The position numbers and the translations under genes are program-made. A stretch of DNA of 64,000 nucleotides from Adhaeribacter aerolatus (GTDB taxonomy: Bacteria; Bacteroidota; Bacteroidia; Cytophagales; Hymenobacteraceae). Shown in pieces: positions 36,260 to 43,851 of this stretch (positions are counted from its first letter, which is position 1; every line of letters starts with the position of its first letter). The notes under the pieces were generated by a model. That model was not told where the DNA came from. It searched no databases and saw nothing but the letters and a program-made list of their open reading frames with translations. The stretch is from positions 55,768 through 119,767 of the forward strand of contig NZ_BJYS01000025.1 of assembly GCF_007991635.1 (NCBI RefSeq), written 5' to 3'.

Positions 36260-36655
36260 ATGGCTAAATTCCAGTACATCTTCTCGGCCTTGTTTATTTT
36301 ACGACTTGGTTTAGGTATAAATATGCTGATGCACGGGCTGGTGCGCTTGCCCAAACTCGATGCCTTTGCTACCAAGATGGCTGCTGGTTTCGAAAATTAC
36401 TGGTTGCCCACCGCGGTTGCCAAACCATTTTTAATGTTTTTACCTATTCTGGAATTTTTGGCGGGTCTGCTGATACTGGTGGGCGGCAAATGGGGCCGCT
36501 ATGGGTTTGTTCTGTGCGGCCTGATACTGGCCGCTTTACTCTTTGGCACCACCCTGAAAGAAGATTGGGGTACCGCCGGCACGCAGCTTATTTATGTATT
36601 GGCTACAGCATATGGCTTATCTTTGTACGAGCGGCAGGAGAGAACTTTAACTTAA
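36260..36655 (+). CDS. DoxX-family membrane protein
   Basis: The 131-residue protein from ATG 36260 has four hydrophobic helices typical of DoxX: FSALFILRLGLGINMLMHGLVRL, KPFLMFLPILEFLAGLLILVG, YGFVLCGLILAALLFGTTL and AGTQLIYVLATAYGLSLY. The LGINMLMHG segment corresponds to the first family motif. An upstream in-frame TTG (36233) is an unlikely start. DoxX proteins have been tied to quinone-linked redox and sulfur or oxidative stress functions; the role here is unspecified. It is 52 bp upstream of the YwbE-like gene and probably in the same unit. Confidence 0.85.
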   Translation: MAKFQYIFSALFILRLGLGINMLMHGLVRLPKLDAFATKMAAGFENYWLPTAVAKPFLMFLPILEFLAGLLILVGGKWGRYGFVLCGLILAALLFGTTLKEDWGTAGTQLIYVLATAYGLSLYERQERTLT

Positions 36656-36707
36656 CAACTCCAGACAGCCATTTCAAATTAATTAATGAAACGAATAACC
36701 AATTAAC

Positions 36708-36917
36708 ATGAACGGTCAAAACCGAAAAGATATTTACCCGGGCCTGGCGGTAGCCATTATCCTGAAAAAAGACCAGCGCAGCGGCCACTTAACGTACGGC
36801 GTTGTAAAAGATATTCTAACGAGTTCACCTTTCCACTCGCGGGGCATTAAAGTACGCCTGCAGGACGGCCAGATAGGCCGGGTGGCAGAAATTACCAACC
36901 CAACCGTAGATAATTAA
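36708..36917 (+). CDS. YwbE-family protein
   Basis: The 69-residue protein has the compact YwbE (DUF2196) signature: RKDIYPGLAVAIILKKDQRSGHLTYGVVKDILT, then SPFHSRGIKVRLQDGQIGRV. Members are small conserved cytoplasmic proteins of unknown biochemical role with an OB/SH3-like beta structure. It follows the DoxX gene on the same strand. Confidence 0.9.
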   Translation: MNGQNRKDIYPGLAVAIILKKDQRSGHLTYGVVKDILTSSPFHSRGIKVRLQDGQIGRVAEITNPTVDN

Positions 36918-36975
36918 CCATTTATGCTTCTCTGATGCCGGTAAATTGCCTCGGTTTCTGCGCGGCGGGCATTAT

Positions 36976-37194
36976 TTAGCGGTAACCCCGTTCCAGTTGG
37001 TCAATCCGTCGTTCGTTGTTGTAATTATCTACCATATCGCTTAACCGGAAGGCATCTACCAGCCAGCCAATGCCAAATAACTGAAAGGTGACCAGGTATA
37101 AAAGGCCGGAACCTACTTTGCCCAGGTAAAACCGATGCATAGAGATAAACCCCAGAAAAAACCATAACACATAAGCTACTAATTTCGATTTCAT
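36976..37194 (-). CDS. TM2 domain protein
   Basis: The 72-residue protein has two transmembrane helices joined by the TM2 motif: VAYVLWFFLGFISMHRFYLGKVGSGLLYLVTFQLFGIGWLVDAFRL. The FLG.HRFYLG turn and W-L-x-D-x-F after helix two are diagnostic. It is an inner-membrane protein of unknown function, convergent with ywbE. Confidence 0.93.
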   Translation of the reverse strand: MKSKLVAYVLWFFLGFISMHRFYLGKVGSGLLYLVTFQLFGIGWLVDAFRLSDMVDNYNNERRIDQLERGYR

Positions 37195-37453
37195 AATTTT
37201 AACAGTTTAAGGTTAGAGCCGGCGTGCAGCGACCGTAGGTTTACGGCGCGGGAGCAGTATGCTGCTGTTAAAACCACCCGAACAGAACAGCAGAAATAAA
37301 GCCACGCCCGGTTTTACCACGTATACGGATAAAGTGGCAGATGAAGGCCGGATAATGTTATAAATTGCACCATCTGTCCGGTAAAATTTATTCCGGCCGC
37401 AATACCTTGGCGCTGGAGTCAGGTACAAGTTTTTTAAACGAAATATTTAATTT

Positions 37454-37849
37454 ATGGCGTCGAGAGAAAGATCTTTATTATACGGCATCATTAACGTTAA
37501 ATGCCCCCGGTGCCGCGAAGGGAATATGTTTCCGCCCGGCACTTTATACACCCGGCGTTTTGCCGACATGTACGCTAACTGCGCTTGCTGCGGGCAAACC
37601 TTTGAGCCGGAACCCGGCTATTATTACGGAGCCATGTACGTAAGCTTTGCTTTTAGTACCGGCATATTTTTAACGGTACTGTTTATACTGAGCTTATTTG
37701 TAAAAGAAGTAACCACTATCATGGTAGCTATTACGGTGCTGGTAGTGGTGGTAGGGCTGCTGCCGGTGGTATTCCGGTTATCGCGGGCACTCTGGATTAA
37801 TATTTTTATCCGGTACGAAGGCCCGTGCAATCTGATCCCTAAAAAGTAA
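37454..37849 (+). CDS. DUF983-family membrane protein
   Basis: The 131-residue protein has an N-terminal zinc-ribbon-like region (VKCPRCREGNMF and YANCACCGQTFEPEPGYYYGAMYVSFA). Two transmembrane helices follow (about 60-84 and 88-110), and the tail is basic. The CPxC...CxxC arrangement followed by PGYYYGAMYVS is the DUF983 pattern. Function is unknown; in alphaproteobacteria DUF983 genes lie near cytochrome oxidase genes, but no such gene is seen here. Confidence 0.9.
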   Translation: MASRERSLLYGIINVKCPRCREGNMFPPGTLYTRRFADMYANCACCGQTFEPEPGYYYGAMYVSFAFSTGIFLTVLFILSLFVKEVTTIMVAITVLVVVVGLLPVVFRLSRALWINIFIRYEGPCNLIPKK

Positions 37850-37897
37850 AACCAAGAGGAGTTAAGTAATAATTTCCTTGCCAGTGGTAGTTTCTTG

Positions 37898-38524
37898 TTA
37901 CAACCGGGCGCCTACCCGCATATGCAGGGCATTCATATTTTTATTAATGGTGTTGTCGTTTTTCAGGGTTACGTTAAAGAAATTATAGGCCAGCCCCAGA
38001 TTAATGCGTTTAATGTAAATACCTGTTCCAATGGAACCAATCTTGCCTAATCCCTGGTGGTTGATGTCGTCGGTATAACCCCGGTTCAGGACCAAATAAG
38101 AACCGGCTGCCCCTATTCCTAATAGCCCCTGCACATAAGGCTTTATACTTTCACCAAAGGTTGGAAATGTATAATGCAGCCCCACCTGGCCCGTTAATAC
38201 AATATCGGTAGCCGAGCTTCCATTCCGGGTCCAGCGATTGATGGTGGTATTAACCTGATAGATAGGTTTCCAGGCCGATTTCCATTTTATAAAGTTTATC
38301 CGGTTTTCCACGCCAATTCCCCAGCCCCGGTTCTGCACCTTATCCCGATAACTGCCAACCGGTACCTGAAAAATAGCATAAACGGTACCGGTGTAAAGAT
38401 AAGGATCTTCGCGGTACAGCTTAAGTGCCTCCCGGAAGTTGTTTTTCTGACCCGCATTCAAAGACTGGCTAAAAGCAAAACTAAAATTCAGAAGGATAAA
38501 AGAAAGTGTAAAAATTAATTTCAT
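37898..38524 (-). CDS. Outer-membrane beta-barrel-like protein
   Basis: The 208-residue protein has a signal peptide (KLIFTLSFILLNFSFAFS) and a beta-rich mature domain of alternating strands (TGTVYAIFQVPVGSYRDKV, DIVLTGQVGLHYTFPTF, YVQGLLGIGAAGSYLVL, IGTGIYIKRINLGLAYNFFNV). It ends in VGARL. The pattern is that of small 8- to 10-stranded outer-membrane proteins. No specific family is recognised. Convergent with the DUF983 gene. Confidence 0.7.
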   Translation of the reverse strand: MKLIFTLSFILLNFSFAFSQSLNAGQKNNFREALKLYREDPYLYTGTVYAIFQVPVGSYRDKVQNRGWGIGVENRINFIKWKSAWKPIYQVNTTINRWTRNGSSATDIVLTGQVGLHYTFPTFGESIKPYVQGLLGIGAAGSYLVLNRGYTDDINHQGLGKIGSIGTGIYIKRINLGLAYNFFNVTLKNDNTINKNMNALHMRVGARL

Positions 38525-38850
38525 GTAAACGAAAGTATGTTGTGGTGAAATAAACTACCCTACATACGTATATAGAAAAAATTGAATAAAAGAATGGGGG
38601 TATTTTTTTAAAATTTTCTTTTGTTCATCAAAAGCTTCTCCAACAAAACAGGTTTGCGGCAACTTTGCATTGGGTGCTGAATAGAGGCTTGGCACAGCCA
38701 ATTCTATAAAGAATATTTGCGCCCAATATTACCTGGTAATTTGGCAGTCAAATTTAATGCGACCCGATCAGGGGGTTAATCTTGTAGGAAAATGCAGTAC
38801 TCTCTTTTTTCAGGCAGAAAGGCCACCGCGAGGAAGCATCCATCTGATAG

Positions 38851-39000
38851 CAGTTTGGGCGATGAGGGTCCCTGGAAGAGCCTCTTCTGGCTTTCCGGTG
38901 TGTGCAATGGAAGAACGATAAGGCACCCTGGTGGACAAACGGGTGGGAGGTTACTTAGGCTTATGCATTTTATCAGCACCTGGTTATTGAAAGATGTAAT
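38851..39000 (+). repeat. Dispersed repeat, copy B
   Basis: This copy aligns with 12568-12742 (same orientation, shared blocks CAGTTTGGGCGATGAGGG, TGGAAGA, CTCTTCTGG, TTTCCGGTG, ACAAACGGGT, ACTTAGG, ATTGAAAGAT). An 81-codon frame across it is not conserved in copy A. The rest of the gap 38525-38850 shows no gene. Confidence 0.8.
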
Positions 39001-39074
39001 TTTTAAAAGAACACGATCATTTTTCCTGAAAAATTAGTTAGGGTGAGGAGAGGGCATTCGTCATTGTTCATTTT

Positions 39075-39091
39075 CGAACGCAAAACGTTCG
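39075..39091 (+). promoter_or_regulatory. Inverted repeat upstream of SH3b paralogue 4 (putative activator site)
   Basis: CGAACG-CAAAA-CGTTCG is a perfect 6-bp inverted repeat. Its second half-site starts 79 bp before the sigma-54-like element at 39165, the same spacing as near 35058. Confidence 0.55.
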
Positions 39092-39164
39092 GTAATAGAA
39101 CAGTTTAATGAGGTATATTCGCTAAAACAGGCCTTTTTAGGGCTATTTAGGTCTTTTTCAGAGT

Positions 39165-39180
39165 TGGCACAGCGGTTGCA
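39165..39180 (+). promoter_or_regulatory. Sigma-54-like promoter of SH3b paralogue 4
   Basis: TGGCACAGCGGTTGCA is a near-perfect -24/-12 sigma-54 element: GG and GC are at the required spacing and only the G after TGGCAC is altered. It lies 72 bp before the ATG, predicting a leader of about 60 nt. Confidence 0.7.
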
Positions 39181-39251
39181 AACCATAATAATGTAACCAA
39201 TTATAACCGGTTAATAAAATTAAAGGCAACCGATAAAATTTAGATAAGACT

Positions 39252-39536
39252 ATGAAAAAGACTCTTTTTACCCTCGCCCTGTTAGTACAAGTAGGTTTTG
39301 CCATGGCCCACAACAAAACTACCATAGAAGCCCAGGCCCGCCACGAAAACGTGCAGATGTTTCAGCAGGCTGCTACTTCTACTACCGTGCTCGGAACCCT
39401 GAATGCCACTGACCGAATTCAGTTTGTCCGCAAACACAATGCGCAGTGGGGCATTATTACCGTAAACGGCAAAACCGGCTATGTGCTGCTCAGCGAGTTG
39501 TCGGGTTTAAAGAAAGTAAAATCTGAGGCCAGATAA
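39252..39536 (+). CDS. Small secreted SH3b-like protein, paralogue 4
   Basis: The 94-residue paralogue starts MKKTLFTLALLVQVGFAMA, with DNA over the signal peptide nearly identical to paralogue 3 (CTCGCCCT, GTAGGTTTTGCCATGGCC). The mature core is NVQMFQQAATSTTVLGTL and DRIQFVRKHNAQWGIITVNGKTGYVLLSEL. It has the best sigma-54-like promoter of the set. Role unknown; probably periplasmic, stress-linked judging by its promoter and the hsp20 gene that follows. Confidence 0.82.
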   Translation: MKKTLFTLALLVQVGFAMAHNKTTIEAQARHENVQMFQQAATSTTVLGTLNATDRIQFVRKHNAQWGIITVNGKTGYVLLSELSGLKKVKSEAR

Positions 39537-39718
39537 TCCATTCCAAACAACCTGCCCTTCTTCTCGGCTAAAAGTGCGCCCGTAAGCCCACTCACCAGAA
39601 GCTGAAAAGTTCATCAGGCGGCTGAAGGAAGCTGTAACTTCCTAATAGCAAAGTGTTATAGCCCTGTACGAATAATGAACCCGTAAAATAGTAAACCCGT
39701 AAGTTTCCCTTAAAAGAT

Positions 39719-39745
39719 GGTGAGCCCGTAAGCTCACTTTTTCTT
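39719..39745 (+). terminator. Terminator downstream of SH3b paralogue 4
   Basis: GGTGAGC-CCGTAA-GCTCAC is followed by TTTTTCTTTT. The CCGTAA loop is the same as in the terminator at 7190-7227. Several CCCGTAAG fragments precede it between 39590 and 39715. Confidence 0.8.
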
Positions 39746-39866
39746 TTGTATTTATCTCCAGCTAACTATCTTCTAACTAATTCATTTTAAGGGTAATTGA
39801 AAATATTTCGCTACCGCTACTCTAACAAACCAACTTGAAATACCTTTATATTGGCAGGGAACCACA

Positions 39867-39924
39867 CTGAAATTTTTTCAGCGCTTGCCTGAAATATTGA
39901 ACCAGTTTTCTGACAATATTTCAG
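39867..39924 (+). promoter_or_regulatory. Two palindromes upstream of hsp20 copy 2
   Basis: CTGAAA-TTT-TTTCAG (39867-39881) is followed by an 11-bp perfect inverted repeat, CTGAAATATTG and CAATATTTCAG (39889-39924, 14-nt spacer). Both share CTGAAAT half-sites, as expected of a regulator binding in tandem just upstream of the sigma-54-like element. Confidence 0.55.
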
Positions 39925-39934
39925 AAATATTAAT

Positions 39935-39950
39935 TGGCAAGCTGCTTGTA
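39935..39950 (+). promoter_or_regulatory. Sigma-54-like promoter of hsp20 copy 2
   Basis: TGGCAAGCTGCTTGTA has the GG and TTG positions of a -24/-12 element with TTGTA in place of TTGCA, the same deviation as at 35137. It lies 66 bp before the start codon of hsp20. Confidence 0.45.
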
Positions 39951-40000
39951 GTAAGATAGTTAGCTTTTAAAGCTAAAAGTTTAATCTGATAACTAACTTA

Positions 40001-40016
40001 AAAGAGGAGGTTGTTA
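40001..40016 (+). promoter_or_regulatory. Strong Shine-Dalgarno of hsp20 copy 2
   Basis: AGAGGAGGTTG precedes the ATG by about 5 nt. The upstream TAACTAACTT can pair imperfectly with GAGGTTGTTA over the site, a weak hairpin that could occlude it at low temperature. Confidence 0.6.
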
Positions 40017-40471
40017 TGGGAACTATAGTGAAAAATAACCGGAGTTTATTTCCAACCATCCCTTCCTTTTTTGATGACATGTTAACAAGGGATTGGTTGA
40101 ACTGGCCGTTAGGCCATGGTTCTAATAATGGGTCGGTACCAGCCGTAAACATCAAAGAAACCAACGATGCTTACGAACTGGAAGTAGCTGCCCCCGGCAT
40201 GAGCAAAGAAGACTTCAGCGTGGAGTTAGATAACAACATGCTCGTGATTTCTGCCGAAAAGGAACATAATAACGAAGAGCAGAATGAGCAGGGTGACTAT
40301 GCTCGCCGAGAGTTCAGTTACCAGTCTTTTACCCGGACCTTCAGCTTGCCTGAAAGAATGGTAAAAGGCGACCAGATTGCTGCCAGGTATAAAGATGGCA
40401 TCCTGCATATATCTGTTCCGAAAACAGATGAAGCCAAGGTTAAGCCGGCTAAGCAAATTCAGATTGAGTAG
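40016..40471 (+). CDS. Hsp20/alpha-crystallin small heat-shock protein (copy 2)
   Basis: The 151-residue holdase has an N-terminal arm with RSLFPTIPSFFDDMLTRDW. Its alpha-crystallin domain (about 40-140) has PAVNIKETNDAYELEVAAPGMSKEDFSVEL, DYARREFSYQSFTRTFSLPE and the C-terminal DGILHISVPK. It lacks the long Asn/Gln-rich tail of copy 1. A strong Shine-Dalgarno (GAGGAGGTT) precedes the ATG, and a sigma-54-like promoter with palindromes lies upstream, so it is probably under specific stress control. Terminated by a hairpin. Confidence 0.94.
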   Translation: MGTIVKNNRSLFPTIPSFFDDMLTRDWLNWPLGHGSNNGSVPAVNIKETNDAYELEVAAPGMSKEDFSVELDNNMLVISAEKEHNNEEQNEQGDYARREFSYQSFTRTFSLPERMVKGDQIAARYKDGILHISVPKTDEAKVKPAKQIQIE

Positions 40472-40477
40472 TAAGAG

Positions 40478-40498
40478 AGGCGGGAAAACCCGCCTTTT
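40478..40498 (+). terminator. Terminator after hsp20 copy 2
   Basis: AGGCGGG-AAAA-CCCGCCT is followed by TTTTG. Confidence 0.82.
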
Positions 40499-41268
40499 GT
40501 GTTTTCATTATCTACTGTTTAGGTGCTGTAGTACAGAAGACTTTCCAGGATAATAATAATTATTAGTAATCATTTTATGGGTAATAGGCTAAGCGATTCT
40601 TACTCCTGTCTGGTTAAATGTCTCCAAACCGGTATGCTTTATCACCACTTTTTTCTATACTGAAGCATGTATGTTATTCCCGCAATTATTCTCCGCAAAT
40701 GGCAGAAGGTTATACCATAGCGGTGTCGGTTAGATGTAAAAATGGTTTATAACTAGAAGTGATAATTTACAAGCGGCCAGGATGGGAAACCTGAACGGTA
40801 CTAAGACTTAAAAATTGGCCCCAAGACCTGCATAATAAATAATATCCTGGATGCTTTTGTTTATTTTTTGAAATGCAGCGATAATAATCCAGGCTGTTTT
40901 GGGCTCTTTGGATAAGCGGTATAAGCTATTGCAACCATTGGTGGGGAGAACCAATATATTTGAAGACATATTTTATAGCCAAAATTAAACCCTTGTGGAA
41001 AAGTGAGTTCAACCTTTTTGTACCTTAGCAAAACACCGGTGGCCGACACCCAATAAAGTATATTATAACAGGTCTTAGTGCAGTTACAAGTGGGAAAAAG
41101 GAATTATAGCCGGCAAAGCTAAAAAAGTTTATTTACTTGGCTTGCCCATAGTTAATAATTAGCCTGGCAGCATCCACAAAGGCTACAAAGTATTTTAGTG
41201 CATAGTAGTCAAGCCGTTAACAACAAGTGTTTAGCAAAGCCAACCTGCGGGCTTAAAATTTTACGAAA
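40499..41268. other. Intergenic region without recognised gene
   Basis: Roughly 770 bp of AT-rich DNA. A 62-codon minus-strand frame at 40861-41049 has no coding character. I see no RNA gene, palindrome or promoter that I would defend. Confidence 0.5.
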
Positions 41269-41730
41269 ATGACAACAGAAATCATCTCCACCACACCAGA
41301 CTGCGAAATTGTAAGTTCGAGAATATTTAATGCCAGCAGAGAACTTGTTTTTGCGGCCTGGACCGACCCGAATCATTTAAAGAACTGGTGGGGACCAGCA
41401 GGCTTCACGAATACTTTTAACGAGTTTGACCTGCGACCGGGTGGTAGATGGCGTTTTATTATGCACGGGCCCGACAAAGGAAATTATCTGAATGATTGTG
41501 AATTCATAAAAATAGAGAAGCCAGCACTAATTGCCTGGAAACGCCATTCCAAACCTCTATTTCAGGTAGTTGCCACATTTGAAGAAGTTTCCGGAGACAA
41601 AACAAAGATTATTTTTAAAATGCTTTTTAATTCAGCCGAAGAGTGCCGGAAAGTAAAAGCATTTGCCGTTGATAAAAACGAAGAAAATTTTGACAAATTA
41701 GAAAACGAATTAATTAAAATGACTAACTGA
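41269..41730 (+). CDS. SRPBCC-fold protein (AHSA1/START-like)
   Basis: The 153-residue protein matches the AHSA1-like group of the SRPBCC fold: SSRIFNASRELVFAAWTDPNHLKNWWGPAGFTNTFNEFDLRPGGRWRFIMHGPDKG near the N-terminus. Later blocks are PALIAWKRHSKPLFQVVATFEE and KTKIIFKMLFNSAEEC. These domains form a helix-grip pocket for hydrophobic ligands. No signal peptide. The ligand and role are unknown, and the neighbouring genes are equally uninformative. Confidence 0.9.
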   Translation: MTTEIISTTPDCEIVSSRIFNASRELVFAAWTDPNHLKNWWGPAGFTNTFNEFDLRPGGRWRFIMHGPDKGNYLNDCEFIKIEKPALIAWKRHSKPLFQVVATFEEVSGDKTKIIFKMLFNSAEECRKVKAFAVDKNEENFDKLENELIKMTN

Positions 41731-41826
41731 ATATATCCTAAATGCATAATGGGCACTTGCGTTTCTGCAGAAAATTCAGATAATACTACACCTCAGACAC
41801 CTCTTTAACAACGATTATATAAAGCT

Positions 41827-42402
41827 ATGAACAATAGGAACAGCCTTACCAGTGAGTTAACATCAGCCCAACGGGAAGAACTCCTTGGTGCATTGAAAAC
41901 CCGTTTTGAGAAGAACAAGAACCGCCATCCGGGGCTTGCGTGGGCAGATGTACAAGCCAGGCTGGAAGCCAATCCGGAAAAACTGTGGTCGCTCTCCCAA
42001 ATGGAAATAACCGGCGGCGAACCGGATGTGGTGGGGCTGGATAAAAAGACGGGTGAATACATTTTTTATGATTGTGCGGCGGAAAGTCCAAAAGGGCGCC
42101 GAAGTGTTTGTTACGACCGCGAAGGGCTGGAGTCGAGGAAAGAACACAAACCCAAAAATAATGCGGTTGATATGGCAGTTGCCATGGGCATCGAACTTTT
42201 AACAGAAGGAAAATACCGGGAATTGCAACAACTGGGAAATTTCGATGCGAAAACATCGAGCTGGCTGAAAACCCCGGCTGCGATTAGAGAACTCGGGGGT
42301 GCCATCTTTGCTGATTTTCGCTACGGTCAGGTTTTTGTGTATCACAACGGAGCGCAATCTTACTATGCTGCCCGGGCGTTCCGCGGCGCGCTAAGAGTCT
42401 GA
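41827..42402 (+). CDS. DUF4256-family protein
   Basis: The 191-residue cytoplasmic protein corresponds to DUF4256: LLGALKTRFEKNKNRHPGLAWADVQARLEANPEKLWSLSQME, GGEPDVVGLD, YIFYDCAAESPKGRRSVCYDREGLESRKEHKP, then AVDMAVAMGIELLTE and a C-terminal FADFRYGQVFVYHNGAQSYYAARAFRG. The YDCAAESPKGRRSVCYD block is the most conserved part of such proteins. Biochemical function is unknown. It follows the SRPBCC gene by 96 bp on the same strand. Confidence 0.88.
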   Translation: MNNRNSLTSELTSAQREELLGALKTRFEKNKNRHPGLAWADVQARLEANPEKLWSLSQMEITGGEPDVVGLDKKTGEYIFYDCAAESPKGRRSVCYDREGLESRKEHKPKNNAVDMAVAMGIELLTEGKYRELQQLGNFDAKTSSWLKTPAAIRELGGAIFADFRYGQVFVYHNGAQSYYAARAFRGALRV

Positions 42403-42506
42403 AGGTGGTGCTGGGTGCTGAATTTGGATATACAACCAATGCCCCCAGTTACTAACAAAATACGCTAATCAATGCAAATGCGGCCGGTACAGTCTTAATA
42501 GAACAA

Positions 42507-42514
42507 TAGTTTTG
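42507..42514 (+). promoter_or_regulatory. Predicted -7 element of the beta-lactamase gene
   Basis: TAGTTTTG matches TAnnTTTG and lies 34 bp before the ATG. No clear -33 box was seen. Confidence 0.35.
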
Positions 42515-42548
42515 TTTCATCGGCAGAGCAGGGTTAGGCAGCACCAAA

Positions 42549-43301
42549 ATGTTCATGATTAAATATTTATATCTCCTGATATTTAGCTTGGGGCTTTTAG
42601 CCTGCAATACCGGAACACCTACCGCTAAAAGCCAACATTATCAATCAGCAGCGTTGGAAATCCAAAAAGTTACCGACCATGTTTACCGGCACACTTCGTT
42701 TCTGAATTCGGAGCGTTTTGGTAGTGTGTCGTGTAATGGCATGGTGGTTTTTAACAAAGGCGAAGCCGTAATATTTGATGCCCCAACGGATGATAGTGCG
42801 GCTGCAGAATTGATTAACTGGGTTGAAGATAAGCTCCATTGTAAAGTAAAAGCTATTATTCCAACGCATTTCCACTCTGATTGCTTAGGCGGCTTAAGGG
42901 CTTTTCACCAACGGCAAATTCCATCTTATGCGCATGGGTTAACCATTGAGAAAGCCCGGTTTAATAAGGAGGCGGTACCCCAGAATGGGTTCGATACTTT
43001 ACTTACCCTGCCGGTTGGAGACAAAGAGGTTTATGCCCATTTCCTGGGCGAAGGCCATACCAAAGATAATATAGTGGGATATTTTCCGGCCGGAAGGGTT
43101 CTGTTTGGCGGTTGTTTAATTAAGGAGCTTGGGGCGAAGAGAGGAAATTTAGTAGATGCCAATGTGCAGGCCTGGCCCATGACGGTTTCCAGATTAAAAG
43201 AAAAGTACCCGGCTATAAAAATAGTTGTTCCGGGGCATGGTAAACCAGGCGGAACCGAATTATTAGACTATACCATTAAGCTATTTGCGCAAAATGAATA
43301 A
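42549..43301 (+). CDS. Subclass B1 metallo-beta-lactamase
   Basis: The 250-residue protein has a lipoprotein-like signal (LYLLIFSLGLLACN). It carries the complete B1 zinc set: PTHFHSDCLGG supplies the HxHxD ligands (His116, His118, Asp120 in standard numbering), and GEGHTKDNIVGYF gives His196. LFGGCLIKELGA gives Cys221 and the substrate-binding Lys224, GNLVDAN gives Asn233 and VVPGHG gives His263. It should hydrolyse beta-lactams, potentially including carbapenems, in the periplasm. It is not accompanied by any mobile-element gene, and base use fits the neighbours, so it looks intrinsic. Substrate range cannot be read from sequence. Confidence 0.93.
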   Translation: MFMIKYLYLLIFSLGLLACNTGTPTAKSQHYQSAALEIQKVTDHVYRHTSFLNSERFGSVSCNGMVVFNKGEAVIFDAPTDDSAAAELINWVEDKLHCKVKAIIPTHFHSDCLGGLRAFHQRQIPSYAHGLTIEKARFNKEAVPQNGFDTLLTLPVGDKEVYAHFLGEGHTKDNIVGYFPAGRVLFGGCLIKELGAKRGNLVDANVQAWPMTVSRLKEKYPAIKIVVPGHGKPGGTELLDYTIKLFAQNE

Positions 43302-43443
43302 ACGGCCCGGGGTAAAGCTTTACCCCAACGGCTTTAGGTTGTTTGCAGATAAAAGCTTGGGAAAAATCAAATTTTTATGGGATCTAAGGTAGTTCTCTAT
43401 ATTACTTATCTGGCCAGTTACCACAGCTAAACCTTCATAAATG

Positions 43444-43818
43444 CTAAGCACATGCCGGGCAATGCCCGGAGATAAACCCGTTGAAATTGGCGGGACGATA
43501 ACCAGCCGGAAGTTTTAATTCTATCTCATTCGGCAAGCATTCTACTTTGCCGCAATTCAAGCATCGGAAATGCAGATGATTGTGCCGGTGTTCTTTCCCC
43601 TGACATTTTAAACAAGCTGCAAAATATTGCTTGCCGTCGTCGCCGGTAATTCTATGGGCAATGCCTTCCTCGCAAAAGCGGTTTAATACCCGGTATATAG
43701 TAGCCCGGTCCACGCTTTCTCCTAATTCGGCCTGAATTTTTTCGTGGCTAACCGCTTGCTTGGAATTCTTTAAAGTTTCCAGAATCAGCGATTTGCTCTT
43801 CGTATTTCTTACGTGCAT
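43444..43818 (-). CDS. Fur-family metalloregulator
   Basis: The 124-residue regulator has the winged-helix half (TKSKSLILETLKNSKQAVSHEKIQAEL, DRATIYRVLNRFCEEGIAHRI) and the dimerisation half. The latter has the histidine-rich EHRHNHLHFRCLNCGKVECL and a C-terminal HCPACA, giving the two CxxC pairs of a structural zinc site. This is the Fur/Zur/PerR fold; the metal sensed is not certain. It is divergent from the flavoprotein gene at 43986. A palindrome immediately upstream of its ATG may be its operator. Confidence 0.9.
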   Translation of the reverse strand: MHVRNTKSKSLILETLKNSKQAVSHEKIQAELGESVDRATIYRVLNRFCEEGIAHRITGDDGKQYFAACLKCQGKEHRHNHLHFRCLNCGKVECLPNEIELKLPAGYRPANFNGFISGHCPACA

Positions 43819-43830
43819 GTTAAAATATAT

Positions 43831-43851
43831 TATTGCGATTATATCGCATTA
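43831..43851. promoter_or_regulatory. Probable Fur-family operator
   Basis: TATTGCGAT-TA-TATCGCATTA is a near-perfect palindrome 13 bp upstream of the regulator ATG, in AT-rich DNA. It has the size and TGCGA...TCGCA symmetry of a Fur-family box, suggesting autoregulation. Confidence 0.5.

Noticed and set aside
37213..37428. 71-codon minus-strand frame upstream of the DUF983 gene
   Set aside because: No recognisable fold and no supporting signals; probably chance.
38690..38712. TTGGCACAGCCAATTC as another sigma-54 element
   Set aside because: The -12 TTGC half is missing at the required spacing; it is better read as an accidental TGGC/GCCA inverted repeat.
38792..39037. 81-codon frame over repeat copy B
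   Set aside because: The reading is not conserved in copy A, which has a stop, so the repeat is not read as a gene.
40861..41049. 62-codon minus-strand frame in the 40.5-41.3 kb gap
   Set aside because: Composition and context do not support a gene.
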